NCBI GenBank assembly: GCA_001725505.1
Contig: MEGM01000018.1
Location: forward strand, 1 to 32,287
Direction: 5' to 3'
DNA: 32,287 nt
Source of the DNA: Rubrivivax sp. SCN 70-15
GTDB lineage: Bacteria; Pseudomonadota; Gammaproteobacteria; Burkholderiales; Burkholderiaceae_C
The translations under genes and the position numbers were made by a program. Below, in pieces: positions 17,408 through 26,878 of this stretch. Under the pieces are notes generated by a model, which was not told where the DNA came from, searched no databases, and saw only the letters and a program-made list of their open reading frames with translations. Positions within the stretch are counted from its first letter, which is position 1, and every line of letters begins with the position of its first letter.

Positions 17408-18574
17408 ATGTTTCAAGTGAGTTCCACAGGCCCCAAGTCGCGCACGAATCGCATCCGCTGCCCGGTCTGCAGCGCAGCGGTCGTTCGCGTGCACCGTGAC
17501 GGCCTGGACCGCTGGCTGAGCCAGTTCCGGCCCGCGCGCCGCTACACCTGCAGCGACCTCGGCTGCGGCTGGAGCGGCCGGCTCGCGGCAGCGCCGTCGG
17601 CCTCGCGCCTGGCCCGGCCCCTCGGCCCTCTGCCCTTGTCGACCTGGCTCATGATCGGCGCGGTGCTCGTGCTCGCCGCGGTCGACGGCACGCACCGCAC
17701 CCTGAAGGCCCGGGCCGCCGAGCGCGAACGGCTCGAGCTCCGGCTGGCCGCGGCCGAGGCCGGCACCGACGCCACCGCGTCGGGCTTCCCGGCCGGCTGG
17801 CATTTCGCCGGCAACCCGCTGCCGGCCCAGGACCCGCGCGCGCTGGCGAACCCGTCGCAGCTGACGCTGCTGCGCGGTTGCGTCTGGGGCTCGCCGGGAC
17901 GCGACCCCTATCGCGGCAGCACCGAACAGGCGCTGAAGGCGGCGCGCCTGCCCCCCGAGGTGGTGCACGAGGTCAGCGCGCTCATCGCCCGCGGGGCTGC
18001 GTCCGCCGACCTCGAGATCTCGGACGACGGCATCCGCACTCTCGACGGGCGGCGCGAGTTCAGCCCCAGGGTGCCGGCGATGGCCTTCGGCCATTCGCTG
18101 TGCTTCGACACCACGGTCAATTTCCAGCCCGGGCATGTCGAGCCGGCGCGCCTGTTCGAGGCCTCCGCCCGCGACGGCCGGCTGTTCAGCGTGATGGTGC
18201 CTTCGGTGTGCGGCAACGTCTCGGTGCTCAGCGAACGCGCCGTCGCGGGCGACGGTTCCGGGCCGGACGACCAGGGCCAGGTGCTCGCCGCACGCGCCGA
18301 GCTTCCCGACACCCCGCGCGCCACGCGCGCCGCGATGGCCCCCGCGTCCGCGAGCGATGGCGGCATCGGCGGGCTGCGGCGGGCGCGATCCAGCGCCGGC
18401 AGCCCCCCGGGCGGCGGCGGCACCGGCGCGAGGAAGGTCGGCGTCGCCGCAGCGAACAACGTTCCCGAGCCCGGCACGATCGCGATGGTTCCGCTGGCGC
18501 TGGCCGTGATGGCCTGGACGATGCGACGCCGGCGCCAGCGGCCGCCCCTCAAGAAGTCGCGCCGGGCGCCGTAA
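17408..18574 (+). CDS. PEP-CTERM sorting-domain protein with N-terminal zinc-ribbon-like motif
   Basis: C-terminal VPEPGTIAMVPLALAVMAWTMRRRRQR (PEP motif, TM, Arg cluster); N-terminal CPVC...CSDLGC zinc-ribbon-like pattern; internal TM LSTWLMIGAVLVLAAVDG. Confidence 0.8.
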   Translation: MFQVSSTGPKSRTNRIRCPVCSAAVVRVHRDGLDRWLSQFRPARRYTCSDLGCGWSGRLAAAPSASRLARPLGPLPLSTWLMIGAVLVLAAVDGTHRTLKARAAERERLELRLAAAEAGTDATASGFPAGWHFAGNPLPAQDPRALANPSQLTLLRGCVWGSPGRDPYRGSTEQALKAARLPPEVVHEVSALIARGAASADLEISDDGIRTLDGRREFSPRVPAMAFGHSLCFDTTVNFQPGHVEPARLFEASARDGRLFSVMVPSVCGNVSVLSERAVAGDGSGPDDQGQVLAARAELPDTPRATRAAMAPASASDGGIGGLRRARSSAGSPPGGGGTGARKVGVAAANNVPEPGTIAMVPLALAVMAWTMRRRRQRPPLKKSRRAP

Positions 18575-18646
18575 TCCCCGGGGTGGCGCCGGCCCCGAAC
18601 ATCGTTCGACGGCCGCAGACGCCGCGCGACCGTCCGGGGAATCATC

Positions 18647-19096
18647 TTGGAGACTTCTGCCGTACGCCGTGGGCTGGTGCGAGCACTGGCGCTCGCGGCG
18701 CTGCTCGGCGCCGGCGCCGCCTGCGCCGCGAGCGGTGTCGCACCGGCGCCTGACGACTTTGCCGGCCATCTGGCCGAACTGATCAACGACTACCGGCTGC
18801 GCCACGGCCTCGGGCCGCTCGCGATCACCGACGACCTCGAGACGCTGGCCAGCGAGCACAGCGTCAGCATGGCCGAGCGGCGCCAGCTCTCGCACGACGG
18901 CTTCCTCACGCGCTTCCATCGCGCGAGCAGCAAGGTCTGCGTCGAGAACGTGGGCTGGAACTTCCGCACGCCCGAAGGCCTGTTCAGGGGCTGGCGCGAA
19001 TCGCCCGAGCATCACCGCAACCTGCTCGAGCCCAAGGTCGAGCGCATGGGCATCGCGGTGGACGAGCGCTACGTGACCTTCTTCGCCTGCCGCTGA
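18647..19096 (+). CDS. Secreted CAP (SCP/PR-1-like) domain protein; TTG start inferred
   Basis: Signal peptide VRRGLVRALALAALLGAGAACA; LAELINDYRLRHGLGPLAITDDLETLASEHSVSMAERRQLSHDGF...CVENVGWN...GWRESPEHHRNLLEP...MGIAV. Confidence 0.8.
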   Translation: METSAVRRGLVRALALAALLGAGAACAASGVAPAPDDFAGHLAELINDYRLRHGLGPLAITDDLETLASEHSVSMAERRQLSHDGFLTRFHRASSKVCVENVGWNFRTPEGLFRGWRESPEHHRNLLEPKVERMGIAVDERYVTFFACR

Positions 19097-19110
19097 CGGC
19101 GTCGCGCCGG

Positions 19111-19128
19111 CGGCGGCGCGCGCCGCCG
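19111..19128. terminator. GC-only perfect palindrome between CAP gene and ABC operon
   Basis: CGGCGGCGCGCGCCGCCG followed by TT. Confidence 0.25.
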
Positions 19129-19148
19129 TTCAGGCATCATCGCCGGCG

Positions 19149-20105
19149 ATGGGTCTGTTCCTGCTCCGGCGCGCGGCCACCTTCCTGATCACGCTGGCGG
19201 TCGCGTCGGTGGTGGTGTTCTCGGTGCTCGAGCTGCTGCCCGGCAGCGCCGCCGAGGTGATCCTGGGCGACACCGCGACGCCGGAGTCGCTCGCCGCGCT
19301 GAACGCCAGGCTCGGCCTGGACCGGCCGCCGCTGCAGCGCTATCTGGCCTGGGTCGGCGGTCTGCTGCGCGGCCAGACCGAGAACAGCCTCAGCTACGAC
19401 ACGCCGACCGCCGAGCTGATCGCGCAGCGGCTGCAGGTCACGCTGCCGCTGGCCGTGATTTCGATGCTGCTCGCCGTCGCGCTCGCGCTCGCCGCCGGCG
19501 TCTACGCGGCGGCGCGCCACCACCGGCTCGGCGACGTCGGCGTGATGGCCGCGAGCCAGATCGGCATCGCGATTCCGAGCTTCTGGTTCGCGATCCTGCT
19601 CATCCTGGTCTTCGCGGTAAAGCTGCAGTGGGTCGGCGCCGGCGGCTTTCCGGGCTGGAGCGAGGACGACGGCGGCGGCCTCGTCCCCGGGCTGAAGGCG
19701 CTCGTGCTGCCGGCGGTGGCGCTGGCGGTCGTGCAGGCGGCGATCCTGGCGCGCGTCACGCGCTCGGCGGTGCTCGAGGTGATGCGCGAGGACTTCGTCC
19801 GCACCGCGCGCGCCAAGGGGCTGAGCCGGCGCCAGGCACTGTGGCGCCACGTGCTGCGCAACGCGATGATCCCGGTGCTCACCGTGATGGGCCTGCAGTT
19901 CGCGAACCTGATCACCGGCACCATCGTCGTCGAGAACGTGTTCGTGCTGCCCGGCATCGGCCGGCTCGTGTTCCAGGCGATCGCCAACCGCGACCTCGTC
20001 GTCGTGCGCGACGTCGTGATGCTGCTCGCCGCGACCGTCGTGCTCGTCAACTTCGTCGTCGACCTGCTCTACGCATTGATCGACCCGCGACTGCGCCATT
20101 CATGA
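19149..20105 (+). CDS. Peptide-type ABC transporter permease (DppB family)
   Basis: FSVLELLPGSAAEVILG; EAA-like loop EDFVRTARAKGLSRRQALWRHVLRNAMIPVLTVMGLQFANLITGTIVVENVFVLPGIGRL. Confidence 0.95.
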   Translation: MGLFLLRRAATFLITLAVASVVVFSVLELLPGSAAEVILGDTATPESLAALNARLGLDRPPLQRYLAWVGGLLRGQTENSLSYDTPTAELIAQRLQVTLPLAVISMLLAVALALAAGVYAAARHHRLGDVGVMAASQIGIAIPSFWFAILLILVFAVKLQWVGAGGFPGWSEDDGGGLVPGLKALVLPAVALAVVQAAILARVTRSAVLEVMREDFVRTARAKGLSRRQALWRHVLRNAMIPVLTVMGLQFANLITGTIVVENVFVLPGIGRLVFQAIANRDLVVVRDVVMLLAATVVLVNFVVDLLYALIDPRLRHS

Positions 20106-20941
20106 GCGGATTCGTCTCGCGCGCGCGCCGCCATCCGAGCTTCGTCGTCGGCGCGCTGCTGACCGCGCTGCTCGTCGCCGCGGCGCTGCTGTCGCTGGTC
20201 TGGTCGCCCTGGCCGCCGGCGGACATCGACATCCCGCACAAGCTGCAGCCGCCGAGCGCCACGCACTGGCTCGGCACCGACAGCCTGGGCCGCGACGTCG
20301 CGTCGCAGCTGCTCGTCGGCTCGCGCAGCAGCATCGTCGTCGGCGTCGTCGCGGTCGGCATCGGCCTGGGCCTGGGTGTGCTGCTCGGCAGCCTGGCGGC
20401 GGCGCGGCGCGGCTGGGTCGAGGAGGCCGTGATGCGCGCATCCGACTTCACCTTCGCGTTCCCGGCGCTGCTCTCGGCGATCATGCTCAGTGCGATCTAC
20501 GGCCCGGGCCTGGTGACCAGCATCGTCGCGATCGGCATCTTCAACGTCCCGGTCTTCGCGCGCATCACGCGCGCTTCGGCGAACGCGGTCTGGGCGCGCG
20601 AATACGTGCTCGCCGCGCGCAGCGCCGGCAAGGGGCCGCTGCGCATCACGCTCGACCACGTGCTGCCGAACATCGCGAGCCCGCTGATCGTGCAGGCGAC
20701 GATCTCGTTCGCGACCGCGATCCTCGCCGAGGCCGCGCTGAGCTACCTCGGCCTGGGCACGCAGCCGCCGCAGCCGAGCTGGGGCCGGATGCTCAACGAC
20801 GCGCAGGCACAGATGTTCCAGGCGCCGCTGCTCGCGGTCTGGCCCGGGCTGGCGATCGTCTTCAGCGTGCTCGGGCTGAACCTGCTCGGCGACGGGCTGC
20901 GCGACCTGCTCGACCCGCGGCTCGCGCGGCGGCGCGGATGA
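20102..20941 (+). CDS. Peptide-type ABC transporter permease (DppC family)
   Basis: [60 protein letters not shown] overlap with the upstream gene. Confidence 0.95.
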   Translation: MSGFVSRARRHPSFVVGALLTALLVAAALLSLVWSPWPPADIDIPHKLQPPSATHWLGTDSLGRDVASQLLVGSRSSIVVGVVAVGIGLGLGVLLGSLAAARRGWVEEAVMRASDFTFAFPALLSAIMLSAIYGPGLVTSIVAIGIFNVPVFARITRASANAVWAREYVLAARSAGKGPLRITLDHVLPNIASPLIVQATISFATAILAEAALSYLGLGTQPPQPSWGRMLNDAQAQMFQAPLLAVWPGLAIVFSVLGLNLLGDGLRDLLDPRLARRRG

Positions 20942-21924
20942 TCGACGCTGCCGTCATGGGCTCGGGCCTGCTCGAAGTCACCGACCTGCGCGTCACGCTG
21001 CCCACCGCGCGCGGGCCGGCCGAGGCGCTGCGCGGCGTCTCGTTCTCCCTCGCGCGCGGGCAGACGCTCGGCCTGATCGGCGAATCGGGCAGCGGCAAGT
21101 CGATCACCGCGCTCGCGCTGATGGGCCTGCTGCCCGAGGGCGCCACGGTCACCGGGGCCATCCGCTTCGACGGCCGCGAACTGACCACGCTCGACGAAGC
21201 CTCGATGTGCACGCTGCGCGGCAACCGCATCGGCATGGTCTTCCAGGAGCCGATGACGGCGCTCAACCCGCTGCACAAGGTGGGCCGGCAGATCGCCGAG
21301 TCGCTGCGCCTGCACCGGGGCCTGAGCGCCCAGGCTGCGCGCGCCGAGGCGCTGCGCCTGCTCGACCGCGTCCGTCTGCCGCAGGCGGCGCAGCGCCTGG
21401 ACGCCTACCCGCACCAGCTCTCCGGCGGCCAGCGCCAGCGCGTCGTGATCGCGATCGCGCTGGCCTGCGGCCCCGACCTGCTCGTCGCCGACGAGCCGAC
21501 GACGGCGCTCGACGTGACGATCCAGCGCGAGGTGCTGGACCTGATCGCCGAGCTCGTGCGCGAGGACGGCATGGGTCTGCTGCTGATCAGCCACGACCTC
21601 GGCGTGATGGCCCAGACTGTGCAGCGCCTGCTCGTGATGTATGGCGGCACCGTGGTCGAGAGCGGGGCGACGGCCGCGGTCTTCGCACGCCTGGCCCACC
21701 CGTACACACGGGGCCTGTTCGCAGCGAGGCCGCGGCTGGGCATGGCGCGCAGCGAGCGGCTCGCCACCATCCCCGGGCGCGTGCCCGAGCTCTTCGACCT
21801 GCCGAGCGGATGCCCGTTCGCCGATCGCTGTTCGCTCGTCGTCGATGCCTGCCGCGCGGCGCCGCCGCCGGTGGTCGCCGTCGGCCCGGACCACGAGGCG
21901 CGCTGCCTGCGCGTGGACGGATGA
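20938..21924 (+). CDS. Peptide-type ABC transporter ATP-binding protein (DppD family)
   Basis: [57 protein letters not shown]-terminal CPFADRC...C oligopeptide-transporter domain. Confidence 0.97.
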   Translation: MIDAAVMGSGLLEVTDLRVTLPTARGPAEALRGVSFSLARGQTLGLIGESGSGKSITALALMGLLPEGATVTGAIRFDGRELTTLDEASMCTLRGNRIGMVFQEPMTALNPLHKVGRQIAESLRLHRGLSAQAARAEALRLLDRVRLPQAAQRLDAYPHQLSGGQRQRVVIAIALACGPDLLVADEPTTALDVTIQREVLDLIAELVREDGMGLLLISHDLGVMAQTVQRLLVMYGGTVVESGATAAVFARLAHPYTRGLFAARPRLGMARSERLATIPGRVPELFDLPSGCPFADRCSLVVDACRAAPPPVVAVGPDHEARCLRVDG

Positions 21925-22748
21925 GCGCGCCGCTGCTCGTCGTCGAGAACCTCGCGAAGCGCTATCGGCTGTCGCGCGAGCACCTGTTCGCTGCGGCCCC
22001 CGAGGTGCAGGCGCTGGAGGGCGTGAGCTTCACGCTGCAGCCCGGGCGCAGCCTCGGCGTGGTCGGCGAGTCGGGATCGGGCAAGAGCACGCTGGCGCGG
22101 CTGGTGATGGCGCTCGAGGGCCCGAGCGCCGGCCGCGTCGTGCTCGATGGCCGGGACCTGCATGCGCTCGCTCCGGCCGATCTGCGGCGCGCGCGCGCGC
22201 TGATGCAGATGGTGTTCCAGGACCCCTACGGTTCGCTCGACCCGCGCCGCAGCGTGCTGCAGACGGTGGCCGAGCCACTCGCGATCCTGCAGGGAGCGGG
22301 CTGCGCCGAGCAGCGCGATCGCGCCGCCGAGGCGCTGGACGCGGTCGGGCTGCGCAGCGCCGACCTGGCCAAGTACCCGCACGAGTTCTCCGGCGGCCAG
22401 CGCCAGCGCATCGCGATCGCGCGCGCGCTGATCACGCGCCCGAAGCTGATCGTCGCCGACGAGCCGGTGAGCGCGCTCGACGTCTCGGTGCAGGCGCAGG
22501 TGCTCAACCTGATGCAGGAACTTCGCGAGCGCTACGCGGTCAGCTATCTGTTCATCAGCCACGACCTGGCGGTGGTCGACCGGGTGTGCGACGAGGTCGT
22601 CGTGCTCTGGCAGGGGCGCATCGTCGAGCGCGGCGCGCCCGAGCGCCTGTTCCGCGACCCGCAGCACCCGTACACGCGCCGCCTGCTGGCCGCGGTGCCG
22701 GGCATGCCGCAGAATCCCCCACCTCACCCGCAAGGAGATCTTCGATGA
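21921..22748 (+). CDS. Peptide-type ABC transporter ATP-binding protein (DppF family)
   Basis: [56 protein letters not shown]. Confidence 0.97.
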   Translation: MSAPLLVVENLAKRYRLSREHLFAAAPEVQALEGVSFTLQPGRSLGVVGESGSGKSTLARLVMALEGPSAGRVVLDGRDLHALAPADLRRARALMQMVFQDPYGSLDPRRSVLQTVAEPLAILQGAGCAEQRDRAAEALDAVGLRSADLAKYPHEFSGGQRQRIAIARALITRPKLIVADEPVSALDVSVQAQVLNLMQELRERYAVSYLFISHDLAVVDRVCDEVVVLWQGRIVERGAPERLFRDPQHPYTRRLLAAVPGMPQNPPPHPQGDLR

Positions 22749-24259
22749 GCGTCCAGCGCCGTACCGTCAACGCCCTGCTCGCCGGCCTGCCGCTGGCCGG
22801 CGCCCTCGATGCCGCCCGTGCGCAGAGACCGAAGAACCAGGCCGTGCTCGGCATGATCCTCGAGCCCACGAGCCTGGACCCGACCACCGCGCCGGCGGCG
22901 GCGATCGGCGAGATCGTCCACTACAACATCTTCGAGGGCCTGACGAAGATCGGCATGGACGGCGCGGTGACGCCGCTGCTCGCCGAGAGCTGGACCGTCG
23001 CCCCCGACGGCAAGAGCTACACCTTCAGGCTCAGGAAGGGGGTCGCGTTCTCGGACGGCTCGCCGCTCGACAGCTCGACGGTCAAGTTCGCGTTCGAGCG
23101 CGCGAAGGCGCCGGGCAGCACGAACAAGGCGAAGAAGGCGGTGTTCGACAACATCTCCAGCATCGCCACCTACGACCCGCAGACGGTGATCCTGACGCTG
23201 AACAAGGCAGACCCGACGATGCCGTTCCGCCTGGGCGAGAACACCGCGGTGATCCTGCACCCGAAGACCGCGGCGCAGGCTGCGACGAACCCGGTCGGCA
23301 CCGGGCCGTACAAGCTCGAGAACTGGAACAAGGGCAGCAGCGTCACGCTCGTCAAGTGGCCGGGCTGGCGCGACGCCGCGAAGGTCGAGCTCGAGCGCGT
23401 GACCTTCCGCTTCATCAACGACGCGGCGGCCCAGGTCGCAGCGCTGCTCGCCGGCGACATCGACGGCATGCCGCGCTTCGGCGCGCTGCAGGCGATGGCG
23501 CAGTTCCAGCACGACGCCCGCTTCACGGTCCAGGTCGGCAGCACCGCGGGCAAGGGCATCATGGCGATCAACAACCGCCGCAAGCCGCTGAGCGACGTGC
23601 GCGTGCGCCGCGCGCTGATGCACGCGATCGACCGCAAGGCCTTCATCGACGGCGCGCAGCAGGGGCTGGGGCGGCCGATCGGCAGCCATTTCGCGCCCAC
23701 CGACGCGGGCTACCTCGACCTCACCGGGATGTACCCGTTCGACCCGGACAAGGCGCGCGCGCTGCTGAAGGAGGCCGGCGTCACGGCGCCGCTGAACCTG
23801 GTGCTGACGCTGCCGCCACCGCCCTACGCGCGCCAGGGCGGCGAGATCGTCGCGGCGATGCTGGCCAAGGTCGGCGTGAACGCGAAGATCGAGAACGTCG
23901 AATGGGCGCAGTGGCTGTCCGGGCCGTTCAAGGGCAACTTCGACCTGACGATCATCAACCACGTCGAGCCGCTCGACTACGTCACCGCCTACACCGACCC
24001 GAACTACTACTTCGGCTACGACAGCCCGGTGTTCCGCAAGCTCGTCGCCGACTACGCGACCACCGGCGACAAGCGCGAGGCGCTCAAGCTCTGGCACCAG
24101 ATCCAGCGCCAGCTCGCGATCGACTCGGTCAATGCGTTCATCTGGAACCCGGCCCAGGTCGCGGTGTTCAGGCGCGGACTGCACGGCCTGTGGAACAGCT
24201 CGCCGATCTTCGCCAACGACCTCGCCGCGGTCGGCTGGGGACCGGTGAAGAAGGCGTGA
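22745..24259 (+). CDS. Peptide-type ABC transporter substrate-binding protein (SBP_bac_5 family)
   Basis: [27 protein letters not shown] leader; [58 protein letters not shown]. Confidence 0.95.
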   Translation: MSVQRRTVNALLAGLPLAGALDAARAQRPKNQAVLGMILEPTSLDPTTAPAAAIGEIVHYNIFEGLTKIGMDGAVTPLLAESWTVAPDGKSYTFRLRKGVAFSDGSPLDSSTVKFAFERAKAPGSTNKAKKAVFDNISSIATYDPQTVILTLNKADPTMPFRLGENTAVILHPKTAAQAATNPVGTGPYKLENWNKGSSVTLVKWPGWRDAAKVELERVTFRFINDAAAQVAALLAGDIDGMPRFGALQAMAQFQHDARFTVQVGSTAGKGIMAINNRRKPLSDVRVRRALMHAIDRKAFIDGAQQGLGRPIGSHFAPTDAGYLDLTGMYPFDPDKARALLKEAGVTAPLNLVLTLPPPPYARQGGEIVAAMLAKVGVNAKIENVEWAQWLSGPFKGNFDLTIINHVEPLDYVTAYTDPNYYFGYDSPVFRKLVADYATTGDKREALKLWHQIQRQLAIDSVNAFIWNPAQVAVFRRGLHGLWNSSPIFANDLAAVGWGPVKKA

Positions 24260-25652
24260 GCCGGCTGCACGCGCTGAGCGCGGCCGAGCTCGGCGCCGCC
24301 TACCGCAGCGGCGCGCTGTCGCCGGTGGAGGTGGCGCGCGACGTGATCGCGCACGTCGAGCGCTGCGAGCCGCAGCTGCACGCGACCTGGGCCTTCGACG
24401 CCGACACCGCGCTCGCGATGGCGCGCGAGTCCGAAGCGCGCTGGCGGCGCCGCGAACCCTGCTCGGCCATCGACGGCGTGCCGGTGACGATCAAGGAGAA
24501 CATCGCGACGAAGGGCGTGCCGCTGCCGCTGGGCACGGCCGCGACCTTGCTCGTGCCGGCCGCCGAGGACGCGCCGCCAGCAGCCCGGCTGCGCGAGGCC
24601 GGCGCGGTGTTCCTGGCCAGGACGACGATGCCCGACTACGGCATGCTGTCGTCGGGGCTGTCGAGCTTTCATGCAGCCTTCGGTGGCCCCACGCGCAACC
24701 CCTGGAACCTGGGCAAGAACCCCGGCGGCAGCAGCGCCGGCGCGGCCGCCGCGGCCGCCGCCGGCTATGGCCCGCTGCACGTCGGCACCGACATCGGCGG
24801 CTCGATCCGGCTGCCCGCGGGCTGGTGCGGCGTGTTCGGCCTCAAGCCCAGCCTGGGCCGCATCCCGATCAAGCCCCCCTACGCGGGCCGCGTCGCCGGG
24901 CCGATCACGCGCACGGTCGCCGACGCCGCGCTGATGATGGCCGAGCTGAGCCGCCCCGACTGGCGCGACGCGGCCAGCCTGCCGTACCAGCCCATGGCCT
25001 GGGACGCGCCGGCGCTGGACCCGAAGGGCCTGAAGATCGGCCTGCTGCTCGACGCCGGCTGGGGCCTGCCGCTGGACGCCGAGATCGCCGCCGCGGTGCA
25101 GGCCGCGGCGCAGGCTTTCGAGCGGTCGAGCCGCTGGCGCCGTTCACGACGCGCGAGATGGCCGACGGCGTCGACCGCTTCTGGCGCCTGCGCTCGTGGC
25201 TCGACATCTCGGCGCTGCCCGCCGAGCGGCGCGCGAAGGTGCTGCCGTTCATCCGCGAATGGGTCGCACCCGGCGAGCACCTGAGCGCGGCGCAGCTCTT
25301 CCACGGCTGGAGCCAGATCGCCGTCCTGCGCGACGCCACGGTCGCCGCCTGCCAGCCCTTCGACTTCGTGCTCTCGCCGGTGAGCCCGGTCTCGGCCTTC
25401 GCCGCCGACTGGCCGATGCCGACGAACGATCCGCAGCGCGCGATGGAGCACATCGGCTTCACGCTGCCCCACAACATGAGCGAGCAACCGGCGGCGTCCA
25501 TCGACTGCGGCGTCACGGCCACCGGGCTGCCGATCGGTCTGCAGATCATCGGCCGGCGCCACGACGACCTCGGCGTGCTGCGCCTGTCGCGCGCCTGGGA
25601 GCAGCTGCGGCCGCCGCCGCGGCCCTGGCCCGAGCCGCCATTCGCGGGCTGA
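24256..25652 (+). pseudogene. Amidase signature-family protein, apparently disrupted by a frameshift near 25120-25125
   Basis: Frame 1 (GTG at 24256): DGVPVTIKENIATKGVP, NPGGSSAGAAAAAAAGYGPLHVGTDIGGSIRLPA. Continuation VEPLAPFTTREMADGVDRFWRLRSWLD...GLPIGLQIIGRRHDDLGVL is in another frame. Confidence 0.85.
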
Positions 25653-25672
25653 CGCTCCGGCGCCTCGGTCTC

Positions 25673-25742
25673 CTGCCGATTCGCGATCAATCGTCAAGAG
25701 GAGCCGTGTGCCGGCTCGCGGCCATCAAGCGACATTCAATGG
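25673..25742 (+). repeat. Dispersed repeat family R1, copy 3 (about 20 nt after the amidase stop)
   Basis: CTGCCGATTCGCGATCAATCGTCAAGAGGAGCCGTGTGCCGGCTCGCGGCCATCAAGCGACATTCAATG aligns with copies 1, 2 and 4. Confidence 0.6.
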
Positions 25743-25850
25743 ATCGCTCAATTTCGGACCCTCGGATTCAGCGCCCCGGTCGATCAGAGTGCGGCAACCT
25801 GCCGACGTGCAGCCGCCGGGTCACGGGTCGGAGGTGCCGATCGGACGAAC

Positions 25851-26735
25851 TCAGTCGTGCATCAACTCGGTGATCAGCCTGCGGACGATGGGCAGGGCCG
25901 GCGGCTCTGCGCGGCGGCCGAGTGTCACGATGCCGAAGCGCGCGGTCGCGTTCATCGTCGGCTTCATGGGCAATTCGACCAGGTCCGGCGCGGCGGCACG
26001 AATTGCGATCAGCACCGCATCGGTTCGCCGCACCACGTCGACCAGGCTAGGAATCTCTTCGCAGCGTAGGGTGACGCATTCCGCGGGGTGCGCGCGGGGG
26101 CCATAGCGTTCGACAAGCGCGCGCGCCACCTCGTCGCTCAGCGGCGTCGAGGCGATCGGGTACTGAAGTAGCGTTTCGAACCGGAGCGCGCCCTTCCAGC
26201 GTGTCAGCGGATGGCGTTCCCGGACCATGAACGTCCCGCGCATCTCGACGAGGCTGGCCACGCGCAGGTCTGGCGCCGGCACGAGCGAGCGGGCGTCGAC
26301 AACCAGCGCATCGAGCTCGCGCTCACGCAGGCGACGTGTAAGCACGTCGGTATGGCCACGCGCGATCTCGATGTGCACCGTCGGGTGCGATGTCGCCATC
26401 GTATGTAGCAGCGGCGTCATCAGCATGGCGCCCGGGCCCGAGCCGAGGCCGATGCGCACGTTGCCAGAGCGGCCTTCGAGCATCTGCCGGCCACTGCCTG
26501 CCAGCTCATCCGCATCGAATACCAGCTGCCGCGCGCGTCGCAGGGCCACTTCTCCGAAGGGCGTGAGGACACTGCGCCGCCCAACTCGATCGAAGAGCGG
26601 CTGACCAAGCTCCGCCTCCAGTGCGCGGATGCTCCGGCTCAGCGCCGGCTGGGTTAGGAACAGCGCCTCGGCGGACTTGGTGAACGAGCCGCTCTGTGCC
26701 AGGGAAATCAGGTGTCGAAGCTGGACGAGGGTCAC
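25851..26735 (-). CDS. LysR family transcriptional regulator (GTG start at 26735 preferred; ORF extends to 26792)
   Basis: VTLVQLRHLISLAQSGSFTKSAEALFLTQPALSRSIRALEAELGQPLFDRVGRRSVLTPFGE. Confidence 0.93.
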   Translation of the reverse strand: MTLVQLRHLISLAQSGSFTKSAEALFLTQPALSRSIRALEAELGQPLFDRVGRRSVLTPFGEVALRRARQLVFDADELAGSGRQMLEGRSGNVRIGLGSGPGAMLMTPLLHTMATSHPTVHIEIARGHTDVLTRRLRERELDALVVDARSLVPAPDLRVASLVEMRGTFMVRERHPLTRWKGALRFETLLQYPIASTPLSDEVARALVERYGPRAHPAECVTLRCEEIPSLVDVVRRTDAVLIAIRAAAPDLVELPMKPTMNATARFGIVTLGRRAEPPALPIVRRLITELMHD

Positions 26736-26775
26736 CGGGAAAACCTGGATCTTGCATTCATCAAAGTCATCATAT

Positions 26776-26812
26776 CTCGACAGACAATGCATTGGACGTT
26801 GTCAATGTCGAG
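26776..26812. promoter_or_regulatory. Candidate LysR operator between divergent lysR and M20 genes
   Basis: CTCGACA (26776-26782)...TGTCGAG (26806-26812) enclosing GACAA (26783-26787)...TTGTC (26799-26803); nearly concentric dyads. Confidence 0.5.
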
Positions 26813-26878
26813 TCCTACATTGCCTTCCATGCGCGGGGCCGGATCGGGCCGGCGCCCTTGGAGCCCGTAGAGACAGGC

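Noticed and set aside
15630-17420. 596-aa plus-strand ORF
   Set aside because: Shadow frame opposite the SDR and ALDH genes, both strongly supported.
18575-18646. TCCCCGG...CCGGGGA inverted repeat upstream of the CAP gene
   Set aside because: Seven-bp arms separated by a long loop in GC-rich sequence; expected by chance.
17255-19015. 586-aa minus-strand ORF
   Set aside because: Shadow of the PEP-CTERM and CAP genes; no domain-like sequence.
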